A stretch of DNA of 64,000 nt. Origin: Archegozetes longisetosus. Its lineage: Eukaryota; Arthropoda; Arachnida; Sarcoptiformes; Trhypochthoniidae. Location: positions 2,793,855 to 2,857,854 of the forward strand of contig JAEMBT020000006.1 of NCBI GenBank assembly GCA_018873245.2, read 5' to 3'. The notes under the pieces were generated by a model, which was not told where the DNA came from, did no database searches, and saw nothing but the letters and a program-made list of their open reading frames with translations. Position numbers and translations under genes: made by a program. Below, one piece after another: positions 43,951 through 55,258 of this stretch (position 1 is its first letter; every line of letters begins with the position of its first letter).

Positions 43951-46900
43951 ATGATCGTCAAAGATTATATGTCTTATGATAGTTGGATTTTTACACTTTT
44001 GATCGCAATAGTAGTTTATTATTTAGTGGATTATTTGAGAAAAATTAAATCTTATCCAAGAGGACCATTTCCTTTACCTATTGTTGGAAATTCATTGCGT
44101 GAGTTCAATCATATTTTTATATTGAGAAATAAAAAATTTTATGAGACAAAAATTATATTTTCATGGTAATCTAGTATTCAGAGGTTCATACAATGATCCA
44201 TCACCTGTTTTCACATTTGTTGAATGGGCAAATAAATATGGTCAAATATTCACAATATGGGTTGGAACTACTCCTGTTGTTGTGGTTAACAGTTATGAAT
44301 TGAATAACGAAGCTTCGATTGTTAAAAGGAATGATTACATTGACCGAGCAGATAATATCATGAGTGAGTTTCAGGATCATCAATAATAGATATTTGCATA
44401 ATGAACTGGTAGAGGCTGTAAGATATAGTACTAATACTTATTTTATTGAGTTGTGAAGGAATTAATGTTCAATTAAGTGAGGGATATATTCAAATCTTAT
44501 TATCTAAAAATAGAAGGGAAAACGAAAATTTGATCACAGGGTGGGGGAACTATCATATAAAATGATGGTCAATATGTTATTGATTAACATCCTTCTTTAA
44601 AATAATAAACTATTTGGTTTAAAAATCGGACATGAATTCCCTGGCAACACAATAGTTTTATTATTCTTGGATTCGAAATATGCAATTATAAAGATAATCG
44701 AAAGTCCATATGTGCCTGCAATCTCAATATTAAATTTTGAAAATAGAAACTATGGGCTGATGAGCTAGATTTATATATAAATTCTGCAAAATGGAACATT
44801 TTGAGAAATTTCACATTTCTTTGATATCAATACATACTGTAAGTTTACTAGTATAAAGATTTACAGTTTTAGGTATCATAGATTATAGATACTGAGGTGC
44901 AGAAGTATTTTGTGTGTAAATAAAAGTTAGTTATTTGTCAATAAGACCCGATTGAGATCAACTAGAATTGATGGAAGATTAGTTTGGAGCAGAAAATTAA
45001 GTGCCGTGCAGAATAAGTAATAATTAATTTGATCTGTTACCCAATTCAAAAGTTGTACGCCAAAATGAAAGTTAGATGAAGGTTAAGGTAATTAGTAGTT
45101 TGACCATCAAATTTCTACAATTAATTAATAACGATATAGATATTAACGAACTTTTCAATAATTTTCTCTTAATCAATCCATTGGTTGTGTTTAACTTTAT
45201 TTAAGAATCTAAAAATTCATTACAACCTAAATATTTTTTTAATTAAAAATTATCATAATTTAAATGAGAAGTTTCACAAAAGGTACGCAATAATGTAATA
45301 GTAAAGAAAAAATAATTAGGGACTTTTAGGGTAATATTAAAGTACTCTTAAATTAGACTAATATAAGTTAAAACTCGGAAAATTTCTTTAATAATGTTTA
45401 GATAATAACTGGAATATTTCCAGTCATAGCGTAGATTTCAATGATGAAAACTTGTCAGAACACATTTCACAGATATTTAGCCAGAGAAATTAAAATCATC
45501 AAATTCGAACCAGAAAATTTATCCACAGCTAGGGTGACTACATTAGGTTAAAACCTAACTGGACAAAACAATCAAACGAACCCTCTTCAAGTTAAATTCA
45601 CAAAAAACTTAACTTTTTATTGAATTAAAACTTTTGAAACTATTTATGACGATATTTATATTTCTTATCAGATTTTGCAGTATTAAGTAATTATTCACTA
45701 TATTTTACATAATCGTAAATTCAAAGCATGACATTGAAAGTTAAATCGAGTACATATTTCAGCCTTAATTAAATTTATACTCATTCTATAACGCTCATCT
45801 ATCTATAAGTTGTGCGTTACACTGAAAGTTCTTTCAATAAAACCATTAGCAGTAGGAATTGCTATAACCAGTGATGCACACGCCCGACACTCACGCTCGG
45901 TCGGGAATTGGTGCTCGCGCTAACGCTGGGGGAAAATGAAACGCTCGGTGCTTACTTTTTCAAGGCACTCGAACGCTGAGCGTCAAGTAAGCAAAGTTCA
46001 TCAATTGAAAGACTTTTTCTACACAAAATTAATCTATCTTATTTAAACTGTAACTTTATCTGTATATAAATTTGATAAATATCATAATCACTGATTGAAA
46101 ACCATTCAAACAAATACTTTAATTCTGAAGCTGATGTCATATAAATAAAATGTTTATGTTGAGGATATGTGAACACACTTAGTTTCAGACTCAAAAAGAT
46201 TCTGTCTAAACAGATTCGTTAAAACAGAATAAGTCATAAATTGTTGTGTAGAAATTTATATTTAGTAAATACTATCTTTTTTGTATTAAAAAATATCTAC
46301 ACTGTGTTTCTAATTTGGGAGATACGTACTGAGACTTAACGCTCAAGGCTCTCGCTCGGCGCTTGGGGGTAAGATTCTCGAGCGTCCACTCACACTCAAC
46401 GTTCGCGCTCTCTACCAAGCGCCAAACGCTCGAGCGTTGGGAATCACTGGCTATAACACATTCTACAACTTACCTAAATTTTCGGAATAATTTTTACTAA
46501 CTTGTTAATAATACCTTCACATAACTAATCAAGAGAAATAAATACTTAAGTTAATGGTAGATTTCAATCTTAACTCTGGACATGAGTACCTTACAACTGG
46601 ACACTCGGTCACCCTATTTACAGCTCTTTAAACTAGATAAATTGTTATGAAACCAATTTTGCAAACGATTTTTGTTAATCAATCATATTTTAATTAAAAT
46701 ACATTTGACCATGAATTTGATTACAAATTTCAGATCGCATCTTCAAAAACGGTAACTCAAACATTTTCGCCTCTTCAGGACCAGAATGGGAAGCATTGAG
46801 AAAAGTTGGACTCTCAGCTGCCAGGTTTATATTTCTATTTTAATCCAATAAATTAGTGATAAAACAGGATTTAATAATTGTATAACTCACATCTATTAAG

Positions 46901-48122
46901 GAAACTTGCAGTCAGTGATAGACTTCCATTAATGATCAGTGAAATTATGGATCAAACAACTGAAATGATGCTCAAAGAGAACAATCCATTAAATCCTATT
47001 ATATTTATTGATTTCATGGTTTATAATATTCTCGCCTATACTGCTTATGGAACAAAGTAAGAATCCAATAATATAATAATCCAATAATCAGTAAAATGTT
47101 TTTAAATATAAATGATTACTTCTATTAACATTGAGGTACGAATCGATTGATGACAAAGAGTTTCGAAACGCGAAACGATTAAACGATGAATTCTATGAAG
47201 TCGCTCCCAATGGACTTATAAGTGAATTCATTCCATGGTTGAGACCTTTCTATTATCTAAGGGAACTCAGATTAAGAGAAATAATGAAACTATCAGTTGA
47301 AATAACGAAAGAACATTTTATGGAGCATAAGAAAAATTTTACTCCAGGTTCACATTAAAACTTTTAATACAACAACATTTACTCATAAGACAATTTCTTT
47401 CTGAAGGTGTTATTCGAGACTTTACTGATTGTGTATTAGAAGCAAAAGAAGAAGCTTTAAAAGAAGATTCATCTAGAGCTAAATATTTAATAGATGACAA
47501 CTTATTAATGGTTGTCAATGATCTTTTTCAAGCTGGAACTGATACAACTCAGACTACTTTGAGATGGTCTTTACTTATATTGAGTAATGATCAGAAACTC
47601 CAAACAAAAATTCATAACGAGATCGTTGAAAACATAGGACAGAGAATTCCAACACAAGATGATAAAAATATATTACCATTCACTTATGCTTTTCTCTTAG
47701 AAGTTTTGAGATTCAGACCTCCAGTTCCCGTAGGCATGGATCACGTTAACTCTAATGATACACAATTAAGTGGTTATAAGATACCAAAGAAGACAAGAGT
47801 TATTTTTAATCTTTATGCACAAAATAATGATCCGAAATATTGGAATAATCCAGAAAAGTTTGATCCAAACAGATTTGTTGATGAAAATGGAAAATTAAAG
47901 ACTGGACGAATGCCTAGTTATGTAACTTTTGGTTTGGGTCGTCGCGCGTGTCCAGGAGAGAAATTGGCACTTAATAATGCCTTTCTTGTGATAAGCCGAC
48001 TAATGCAAAATATGAGGATTGAATTGTCGACTGGTTATAATAGTGCAGATCTGATTCCCGTCAACGTTCTTATCGGACTTTTTCCTAAAGACTATAAAAT
48101 ACTCTGTTATGCTAGAAACTAA
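43951..48122 (+). CDS. Cytochrome P450, CYP2-clan-like, right copy (complete)
   Basis: Complete microsomal P450 of 503 residues, mirror image of the gene at 1-4276. Exons are 43951-44098, 44175-44363, 46734-46824, 46901-47056, 47136-47347 and 47407-48122. Phases agree at every junction and the exon sum is 504 codons including TAA. Motifs: N-terminal anchor (about 10-28), PRGPFPLP hinge, AGTDTT in the I helix (308-313), ExxR at 364-367, PxxFxPxRF around 414-422, and heme-ligand Cys447 within FGLGRRACPG. The start ATG was chosen because it precedes the anchor and is conserved in both copies; a TATAAA lies 59-64 nt upstream. Intron 2 (2370 bp) contains the same nested hAT elements as the other copy. 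Length and motif order are normal for the family. Substrate unknown; neighbouring desaturase and SDR genes suggest lipid, steroid or xenobiotic metabolism, which is inference. Confidence 0.95.
45530..46616 (-). mobile_element. hAT-type transposon remnant in P450 intron 2 (right arm)
   Basis: Mirror of 1475-2698. Begins TAGGGTGAC and ends GGTCACCCTA, flanked by TCCACAGC and TTTACAGC, decayed versions of the same target. It carries the nested CAGTGATG element at 45869-46449 and the antisense transposase relic. Confidence 0.82.
45869..46449. mobile_element. Nested non-autonomous hAT-type element, GCTCG-rich (right arm)
   Basis: 581 bp, CAGTGATGCA to GGAATCACTG, with a perfect 8-bp duplication GCTATAAC on both sides (45861-45868 and 46450-46457). 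It is 76 bp longer than its twin at 1854-2358, with differing numbers of GAGCG/CGCTC words near the ends. Confidence 0.9.
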
Positions 48123-48292
48123 ATACAGAAACATTCAATTCCAAGTTTTTCATGCGTTTTGATAATTCAAAATCGTATTGACTACTTTAACACTAATTAT
48201 CGTTAAAGAGTTCTTTAATCCCTTTCTTGGCCCTAAATATGAAATATGTGTATAAAGAATCAAATTGTATTCATTAATTAACGAAAGGATGA

Positions 48293-48298
48293 AATAAA
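48293..48298 (+). terminator. Poly(A) signal of right P450
   Basis: AATAAA about 170 nt after the stop codon at 48122; the first canonical signal downstream. Confidence 0.45.
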
Positions 48299-48989
48299 TA
48301 CTTTTGAGAAAAATTATTACTATTCTAGATAAAAAGTTCTAATCCCTTTTAAACATATTTTGTAACTTTTAACATAAAATACCTAGTACAATTCTATAGC
48401 CAACTTAGATTAGTTTTCTACACTTTTGATTCAATATTGAACAATACTTTGAATACTTTGTAATTTGAATCCTAATGCATATTGTAAAATGTCATAAAAT
48501 TAATTTATCAAAATTACAATGCAAAATCAGTACGAAAGAGTCTTCTATTAAAAGCGTGTATTTAAACCCTTAACACTCAACTAAATATGCTCTTTCAATA
48601 GAAGCTGTTTTTACACTCCCATGGAAAAATTCTAACTTTTGACTTTAAGCTGTTGTAACTGAAAGAATATATAAGATAAACTCATAAAAATTTTGAGTAT
48701 GAAAGCTTTAAGATCTTTTTTAAATGACACTTTATTGATAAAAATTTATAATTTAGTTTTGAAATTACGAGTCAAACATAGGACACGAATTTACAGACAT
48801 ACGGTATATATGTGAACATCTCTATTCATACTTGTACATTCTCATATAAACCATTACGAAACTATAACCTAATTTCAGTGCATGATTATCTTAGTATCCT
48901 CCCAAAGGAATTTCTTGAAAATTTCAGAAGTGAATATTCTATTGCTTAACTTAACTTTTAAAACCTTTTGAACTGACGATTTTATAGCT

Positions 48990-50090
48990 AAGTTTTATAA
49001 AATTACTTCAATAAGAAATCCTGTATTGATTCAGCAAAATAGCAATGAATTCAATGGTAAATAATCAAAAGATATACAGCACTTATAACATATTTGAGGT
49101 TCTTCTAAAGCCATTGAATCAACCATTGCATTGATTACTTCCTTTGTTCGTTTTCAAGAATATTCCAAAATAATTTTCTGTATTCTATAAAGAATGTGTA
49201 GCTTTTTCTCGCTATATGCAGGTTAAACTTGCCTCAAGTTTTGTTTCCACAAGATTTGAACTTCAGTTTTGACTGAATTCCTATCAGAAATTGGGGTTAT
49301 GATCATAGCCAGCTCTATGGTTATGGCTTTGATGTTAAGCGTTTTCAATTCTCTGTGAAGTCTATCAGTAAATAGATAAACTAGGAAAACTTAATCTGCC
49401 TGAAAATATATATACAAATAATATAGATAAAATTGAGACATATCTCCAACAAGTTTTACGAATACACCGTTAAATACAATCAACGAAAGCTATATGGTTG
49501 TTATAAAGGTACAATCGCACATAATTTAGGTGTAAGTCGACAAAGTTTATCATCAAGAATATTGAATAACTTTCTATCATCAACTGTTTTTAATCGAATT
49601 TATATTTTAGAAGTAAATGAAACTTTCCAAAAAAGGAACTCAGATAAGAATTGGCTCTTTAAGCAAACACGACTCTACTTATTTCAATAATTATCCAGTT
49701 TTTAGACACAATTAAAATATTCAAATCTAATCAAATATTAATTATAATGTGTTAGGCTTATACTGTAGGTATTAAAATGTTGAATGAGTAATTACCTGCA
49801 ATACTCTGATGATTCTGCCATTAAATTGTTAACAAAGATATTGACAATTTTGCGATTCTCACGACACAAAAAAAAATTAACAGAAATACTTTTGATAATT
49901 CATAAATATTATGTCCCATTCAATTGATCCGTTATAAATAATACCAGAGTTATTAACAACAGTCCATTGTTGAACATCAGATGATTTAATTTCATTTATA
50001 AATTTAGAAACATCATCAAAACTCGTGACATCTATTTTAAGTATTTTCATTCTATCAAACAAATAGACCTTAAATTTTGAGCTCCGATCT
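48990..50090 (-). pseudogene. SDR9C-type dehydrogenase pseudogene with both exons
   Basis: Minus strand. The exon 1 remnant (about 50090-49790) includes IGAQNLRSIC, RMKILKIDVTSFDDVSK and VVNNSGII, so the NNAG motif has become NNSG. The exon 2 remnant (about 49370-48990) includes LHRELKTLNIKAITIE, then VINAMVDSMALEEPQICYKC with stops. The order and spacing (gap about 420 bp) mirror the intact two-exon genes. Closest in wording to the gene at 61854. Orientation is opposite to the intact array. Confidence 0.8.
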
Positions 50091-50095
50091 GATTA

Positions 50096-51189
50096 GAAAA
50101 TAATATTTCAGACATTACATGAAACTTAATTTATGTATTTCTATTGCCAATTGATGACCAAAACCTGTATCACAAACTGATATAATAATCGCACGACTTT
50201 TGGGCAATTTTCCCGATATCAATACGAAGTTCGAGATATTCCATGAAGTAATTACAAAAATATTTGCTTCCCAAGATGTTTAGAATACTTCGAAATTCCC
50301 GGCCATATAAAAAATTAGCAAAACGTTGACATATAAAAAGCCGTAATAAATATCAAAAAATTTTTCAAACGTTTAATATTCGGAAATCGTTCATCTAAAA
50401 TTCAATTTTTATTATTGGGATTTTCAATTCAAGTGTAAATTTATTTTCAAAAAATAAACACTTAGCTAAATAACTTAAAACTTATAGCTTTGCATATTAA
50501 TCATACTTTTTCAATGAAACCAAAATTACATATTACTTGTCTGAATTAAACTTATCAAAATAAATATCAAAATTTATTAATTCTTAAGCACTGAATGACT
50601 GCTTGAAGCCTAGAATCTAATTATAATTAAAATTTCTTAGCTTACTTATTTCTTAAGTTCATGTTACAGACTATCTCGTGAATAAAGATTAATCATTTTC
50701 TAGACTCTGATTCTCAAACATTTGCACTTTAAAGCTAATCAACTAAATCGCATGAACGCCATAAACTGTATTCATAAATTTTTTTATCTGTCGATGACAA
50801 TTTCGAATACAAATTACCTATTGACGAACTCCGAAATATTTTCAAAAAGATTAAACAGGAGACTGCCTTCAAAAATTAAAAAATGAAGCTACTCATATTT
50901 GATTTATTCAAGAATTTCTGTTTAATAATGCAAAATGAAAAAAGTAATATATAGGGACGTTTCCTCAAAACGAACTAGTTTTCAAACTTTCAATTAGAAG
51001 AGTTCGATAATATCTATTCCTGAAGTTTATATCAATACAGTAAATACAGTGAGTATAGTATTTCTTTTTACCTCCTAAACTCATATAATGAGTGCAATTT
51101 TTCTTCAATATTACGCATCAATCAGATCAAACTTATGAATATAGTTTGAAATAAGTCGACGAAGAAAAGATTGTTCTGCAATCATTATG
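50096..51189. other. Non-coding stretch
   Basis: No gene or bounded element seen. Confidence 0.4.
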
Positions 51190-51395
51190 TTTAGCCAAAA
51201 ACACGTTTAGTGTTAAAAATAGTGTTTACAATAAAAGAGCTTTTATTTATAAAGCGTATTTATTAACCAAATATTATTCTGACCAAGAAAAAAAATCCTC
51301 AAACTCTATTAAGAGTTTCAGACAATACGATTAAAAGATTTAAACCTTGTTTAGAAAATAATAAGCAAAATTTTCAACACATGCTATAAAGTAAT
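51190..51395 (+). pseudogene. Decayed copy of the truncated transposase
   Basis: The C-terminal tail TIKRFKPCLENNKQNFQHML ends at a TAG-type stop near 51389 and matches the tail at 14270-14330. An upstream FTIKELLFI-like piece matches its N-terminus. Frame breaks separate them. Confidence 0.6.
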
Positions 51396-52649
51396 GAATT
51401 TCAATTTCTAAACACCAATCCTGTTACATTCAATTTAATTATTAAAAGTTCGTTTCAGAATACCTAACTTTAAATCGATGAGTAATTCATTTGACACTTG
51501 GTTATAATATTCTAATATAAAAGCTTTAACTTTATCTGAGTCTAGAAGATAAAAGACATACTGTATAGTTATTCTTGTACCAGTTTTCCCATTCATATAG
51601 GCTTGATGAAATAATCTGAACTTCGAAGGTTTGGCTGCCTAAAGTTCCAAATCCAAACAACTTCTTTGGACCTGCAGTGTAACTTAAGGTAGTTTATCAT
51701 AAATTTTAGAAAAATTTGAAAAAATTAAATAATGTTCACAACCGACAAATACTATTTATAAATCACTTTATTTGACCAATATTAATATATAATTTTAAGA
51801 CCGACTTAAATTTTTTATAAAAGATTTTAAATTTTTAATGAAACGATAAAGTCTTGGTAAAGATAAAATGATTCAAATATTGCAAAAAAGCTTTGCTAAT
51901 TATAAGTATCAGAAGTTCAATCATCCATATCTAACCATACTTAGAATACTTTTATCGGACTTTGTAAGCAAGAATTTGCTTTTATATTTCTATTGGATGT
52001 GGAGTTGTAGATGGAGCGAAGGGGTCCTCAATGTAGATGAAGTGGAATGAAAGACATCTGAGTTAAGATGGAGTGATAGTATAGAAATTCATGTGAAAGT
52101 AATGTGGATATAGTGTTCAAGTTTTGAATATTTTGATCCCCTAGTGTGAAAGCTAACAATCGATACTTTCCCTTACAGTTGGACATTAGAGAATCCTAAA
52201 ATTGTGTACTAGAGTTAGTAGAGTTGAAGTTTAAGACCAAATTCGAACAAAAGCACTCTTGAGCTATGATCATGTTTAGCTAAAGATGTTTACTCAACCA
52301 AATTCAGGTATTGATGAAACGCATGTACTCTTCATAATGTATTTACTTGGAGCTTCACTAAATCTTTAAATTCAAACCATGTTAAAATCTAGGATCAGCA
52401 TAAGCATTGAACCTAACACAAATTAATAAACAATAAGATATTAAATGTATTCATATTGATTTTTATAAGTTAATTGATTCACTTAGGTATGGTTCGATAT
52501 TTGCATTTTGTCAATGAAACCACTTAAGTAATTTACTTATGAAAGCTGCCTGTATTGTCCGCTGACATCTGAATTCATTTAAGTATGATTATTTAAGTAA
52601 CCTTAACACAGCTTCGCAGAATCAACATTTAAAATAGATCTGGAGAATT
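51396..52649. other. Non-coding stretch
   Basis: No gene or bounded element seen. Confidence 0.4.
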
Positions 52650-53030
52650 TTGCTGGTAATGATAATTTTGAATAGTTTTCGCGAAATTTTCAATCATGAA
52701 ATCTTGTATAGACTCAGAAACACTTCAAAGAAAACAGTGTGCTATTGTAGAAAAACCAGCACATTTATAGTGCATCTGAAATTTTTCCGATAGATTGCAT
52801 CAACCATTGTTTCGATCACTTGATGAATTGTTTTTTCAAATATTTCAGTATTTTATCAGTTCCTTTATAGTGATTTTAGCCCTATTGCTTGGAATGAGTC
52901 AATCTAATTCCATTTTGAGTTTAATTCCAAAGAATATTAACTCTAGTTTTGATTGAATTCCGATCAGCCATTGGCTCAATAGTTAAAACTTTGATGTTAA
53001 ACATATCTAATTCTTTTTGGAGTCCGATAC
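52650..53030 (-). pseudogene. SDR9C-type dehydrogenase exon 2 fragment
   Basis: Minus strand. Begins LQKELDMFNIKVLTIEPMADRNS, lacking the TMYRTP segment of the intact copies, and degenerates through several stops to a tail resembling ESIQDF. No exon 1 remains; the degenerate hAT element 53061-53391 abuts where the upstream part should be. Confidence 0.75.
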
Positions 53031-53060
53031 TTTTGATGTTAGTATGCGATCAGATATTTT

Positions 53061-53391
53061 TAAGTGACTAAGTCTTGTCCACGCCAAATCCGAACAAAAT
53101 TTCAGAGGGTTTTTCTTAAAATTTTTTAACTTATTTGCAATACTCAATGGTTACAAAAAGTTACGAAATTTCGACTGTGAAAAATGTATTTCTTCCATGA
53201 TTTTGCAGCATTAAGTAGTTAAAGTTATCTCTAACATAATTGAGAAGTTCCAAAAGCATTAATGATGAGGATTTCTAAAGATTAAAATATTTTTACTTAG
53301 AATTAATATACACTGAATTACTAATAAGATAATGCGTTTGTAGCAAAAGTGTTTATTTACTCAACTTAAACCTGGACGATTGGTTACCCTA
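53061..53391. mobile_element. hAT-type non-autonomous element, degenerate copy
   Basis: Homologous to the outer element at 16068-17002: begins TAAGTGACTAAGTCTTG, ends GGTTACCCTA, with the same internal order of words. The flanking 8-mers are only weakly alike, so the insertion is old. It abuts the SDR exon fragment 52650-53030. Confidence 0.65.
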
Positions 53392-53569
53392 ATATTATTT
53401 CTACTATTAAGGCATTTTATAAAATGATCAAAAATATAATAGATACAAAAATTTTAATTGTTTACAAAGCTTAGCTGCATACTAGATTAGAGAAAAACTG
53501 ATTAACTAAAATCTGAAAATATATATATCAAAATCCCTTTTGACATTTTGAAACATCGCTAAAAGAATG

Positions 53570-54119
53570 CGTAGCACGTGAATTCAGCCCCAGCAATTCA
53601 GCCTCAGACAATTCAGCCCCGACAATTCAGCCCAAAGACAATTCAGCTCCCGGCAATTCAGCTCCCGACAATTAAGCCCTAATACTATTCAGCTCCTGAC
53701 AATTCAGCCCTAAACAACTGTAACTACTCTATAGCCTAATGGTTAGAGTCTCCATTAGGAGTAGATTTTAAGCTTAATTCAGTTTCATTTGATCAAATTA
53801 ATTAATTATATTAAGTTTGATCAAATCAAATCGAATTGTGATAATCAACAATTTTTTTTAACATAGTATCGTACGCCCATAATCTTTCTTTTTAATACTT
53901 TTTAATTTTTTATATTTGAATTCATTATGTTTTTAAAGATATTTTAAAAATTTTACTTTAATAAAATTTTAAAATCGAAGCATACTTTGTTGGGGCTGAA
54001 TTGTCAGGAGCTGAATAGTACTAGGGCTGAATTGTGGGGGCTGAATTGTCGGGAGCTGAATTTTTTTTGAGGCTGAGTTGACGTGGCTGAATTGTCTGGG
54101 GCTGAATTGTCATGGAACC
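53570..54119. mobile_element. Foldback-like element with tandem-repeat inverted arms
   Basis: 550 bp flanked by perfect 9-bp duplications AAAAGAATG (53561-53569 and 54120-54128). The left arm (about 53580-53716) is about eight tandem units of roughly 16 bp with core GACAATTCAGCCCC; the right arm (about 53988-54113) is the same units inverted. The loop is AT-rich. Tandemly repeated inverted arms plus a 9-bp duplication recall Drosophila FB elements and MULE-type transposons. Confidence 0.85.
53722..53790 (+). other. tRNA-like A-box fragment in the loop of the foldback-like element
   Basis: TAGCCTAATGGTTAGAGTC resembles a tRNA D-arm / RNA polymerase III A box. No convincing B box or acceptor pairing follows, so it is not called as a tRNA gene. 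Confidence 0.2.
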
Positions 54120-54128
54120 AAAAGAATG

Positions 54129-55258
54129 TGCTTTAGCAGCCGTTCGATAACCCTTTTTCTATGAACCTAAAAATAAATTTACCAATCCTTAGCTCGAAAA
54201 ATAAAATTAACAAAACATTAAATCTAAACCACTCAGTACATTTTTCAGTGTTAAATTTGATTAGAAATCTTACCCGTATCTTACTTCAACTCCTTAAATT
54301 TTCCTGCAAAGAAATACATTTTTAAGTGCGTATAATACTCACAAATTTGTCATATAGCAAATTATAAGATTTTTACAGTTTGCACGGATGCCTTTCAAAC
54401 AACATCACGTTTAATGAATTATTGAAGTCAATTGCGATTTCAATTTTTTACTGGCAGCTCGAGAAGATCAATGATATAATTAGTAGCTCTATTGCGGTTA
54501 ATGTCTCTTTAAAGTATGTTTCCCTGAATTTACTATTGAAAAACTTAGTAGGGTAGTATTAAGGATTCAAATTTCTATTGATTCTAATCGTTATTAATTA
54601 TTTTCGAGTTTGATTGAAAAGTACAGAAAATGTGACTGAACTAATCAATCACTTTTAGTTATAATAATCTTATAAATAAAATTCTAGTAAAACTTTTTCG
54701 TTTTCGTTTGAGAACTAAATCCATTTCCTTAAAGATTGTGTTTTCCTGCTTCATTACACTATTTTAATCTCGTATCACAAAATATGTTCTGCTTTTCAAA
54801 TTTCCATTTCAATTTTTAGCTATGAAAAGAAAGTAGAGGCTACTAAGTGGCACATAAAAAATTACAGCCAGTTGCACTTTCGTTATGAAGAATACGCTAA
54901 ACTTATCTCTGTTGCCAAAATGATAAGTCTGACTCTTTCAAGTGACCCAAATTAATGAAAATAGTGATCGAATAACTGTGTAACAGTTTTTTGACCTCTT
55001 ATACTGTGATACACATGTCAACTTATATTTACCTTGCAAGAGATATTAAAGAACTGGTTTTAAAGTTATATATAGATGAATAGGAAAATACTCTTCAGTA
55101 GTAAGAACTTGAAATTAGAAGTCTAATCGAGTGTTTGCGAACTACTCATGATTTTGAGAGCAAACACAACAGAAAAATATCTCTAAATTTCAAACAGTAA
55201 AATACTTTTTGTTAGTCTAACTCACTGATTTTTGTTGGAATTTTTCAAAATTTTAATC
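54129..55258. other. Non-coding stretch upstream of the SDR array
   Basis: Putative promoter region of the first SDR gene; no distinct element identified. Confidence 0.4.

Larger units (their letters stand above)
43118..48086. repeat. Right arm of the large inverted duplication
   Basis: Mirror of 1-5090. Similarity runs from about 43118, where a decayed coding-like stretch shared with 4924-5095 begins, to at least 48086, which pairs with base 1. Intron 2 is 2370 bp here against 2510 bp in the left arm. The two arms are separated by a unique 38-kb spacer. Confidence 0.93.

Noticed and set aside
47348..47406. Reading P450 exon 5 straight on to its stop at 47358 as a truncated protein
   Set aside because: A 59-bp GT-AG intron restores the frame and the conserved sequence PGVIRDFTDC, identically in both copies.
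49433..49690. 85-codon frame with an HTH-looking GTIAHNLGVSRQSLSSRI segment
   Set aside because: No ATG at its start and no flanking exon or element support; similarity to HTH is too weak to call a gene.
53722..53790. tRNA gene
   Set aside because: Only an A-box-like word; no acceptor-stem pairing, B box or convincing anticodon arm.
55232..55258. Upstream TTG start for SDR gene 1
   Set aside because: The in-frame ATG at 55259 gives a normal N-terminal anchor; non-ATG starts are not expected in animals.
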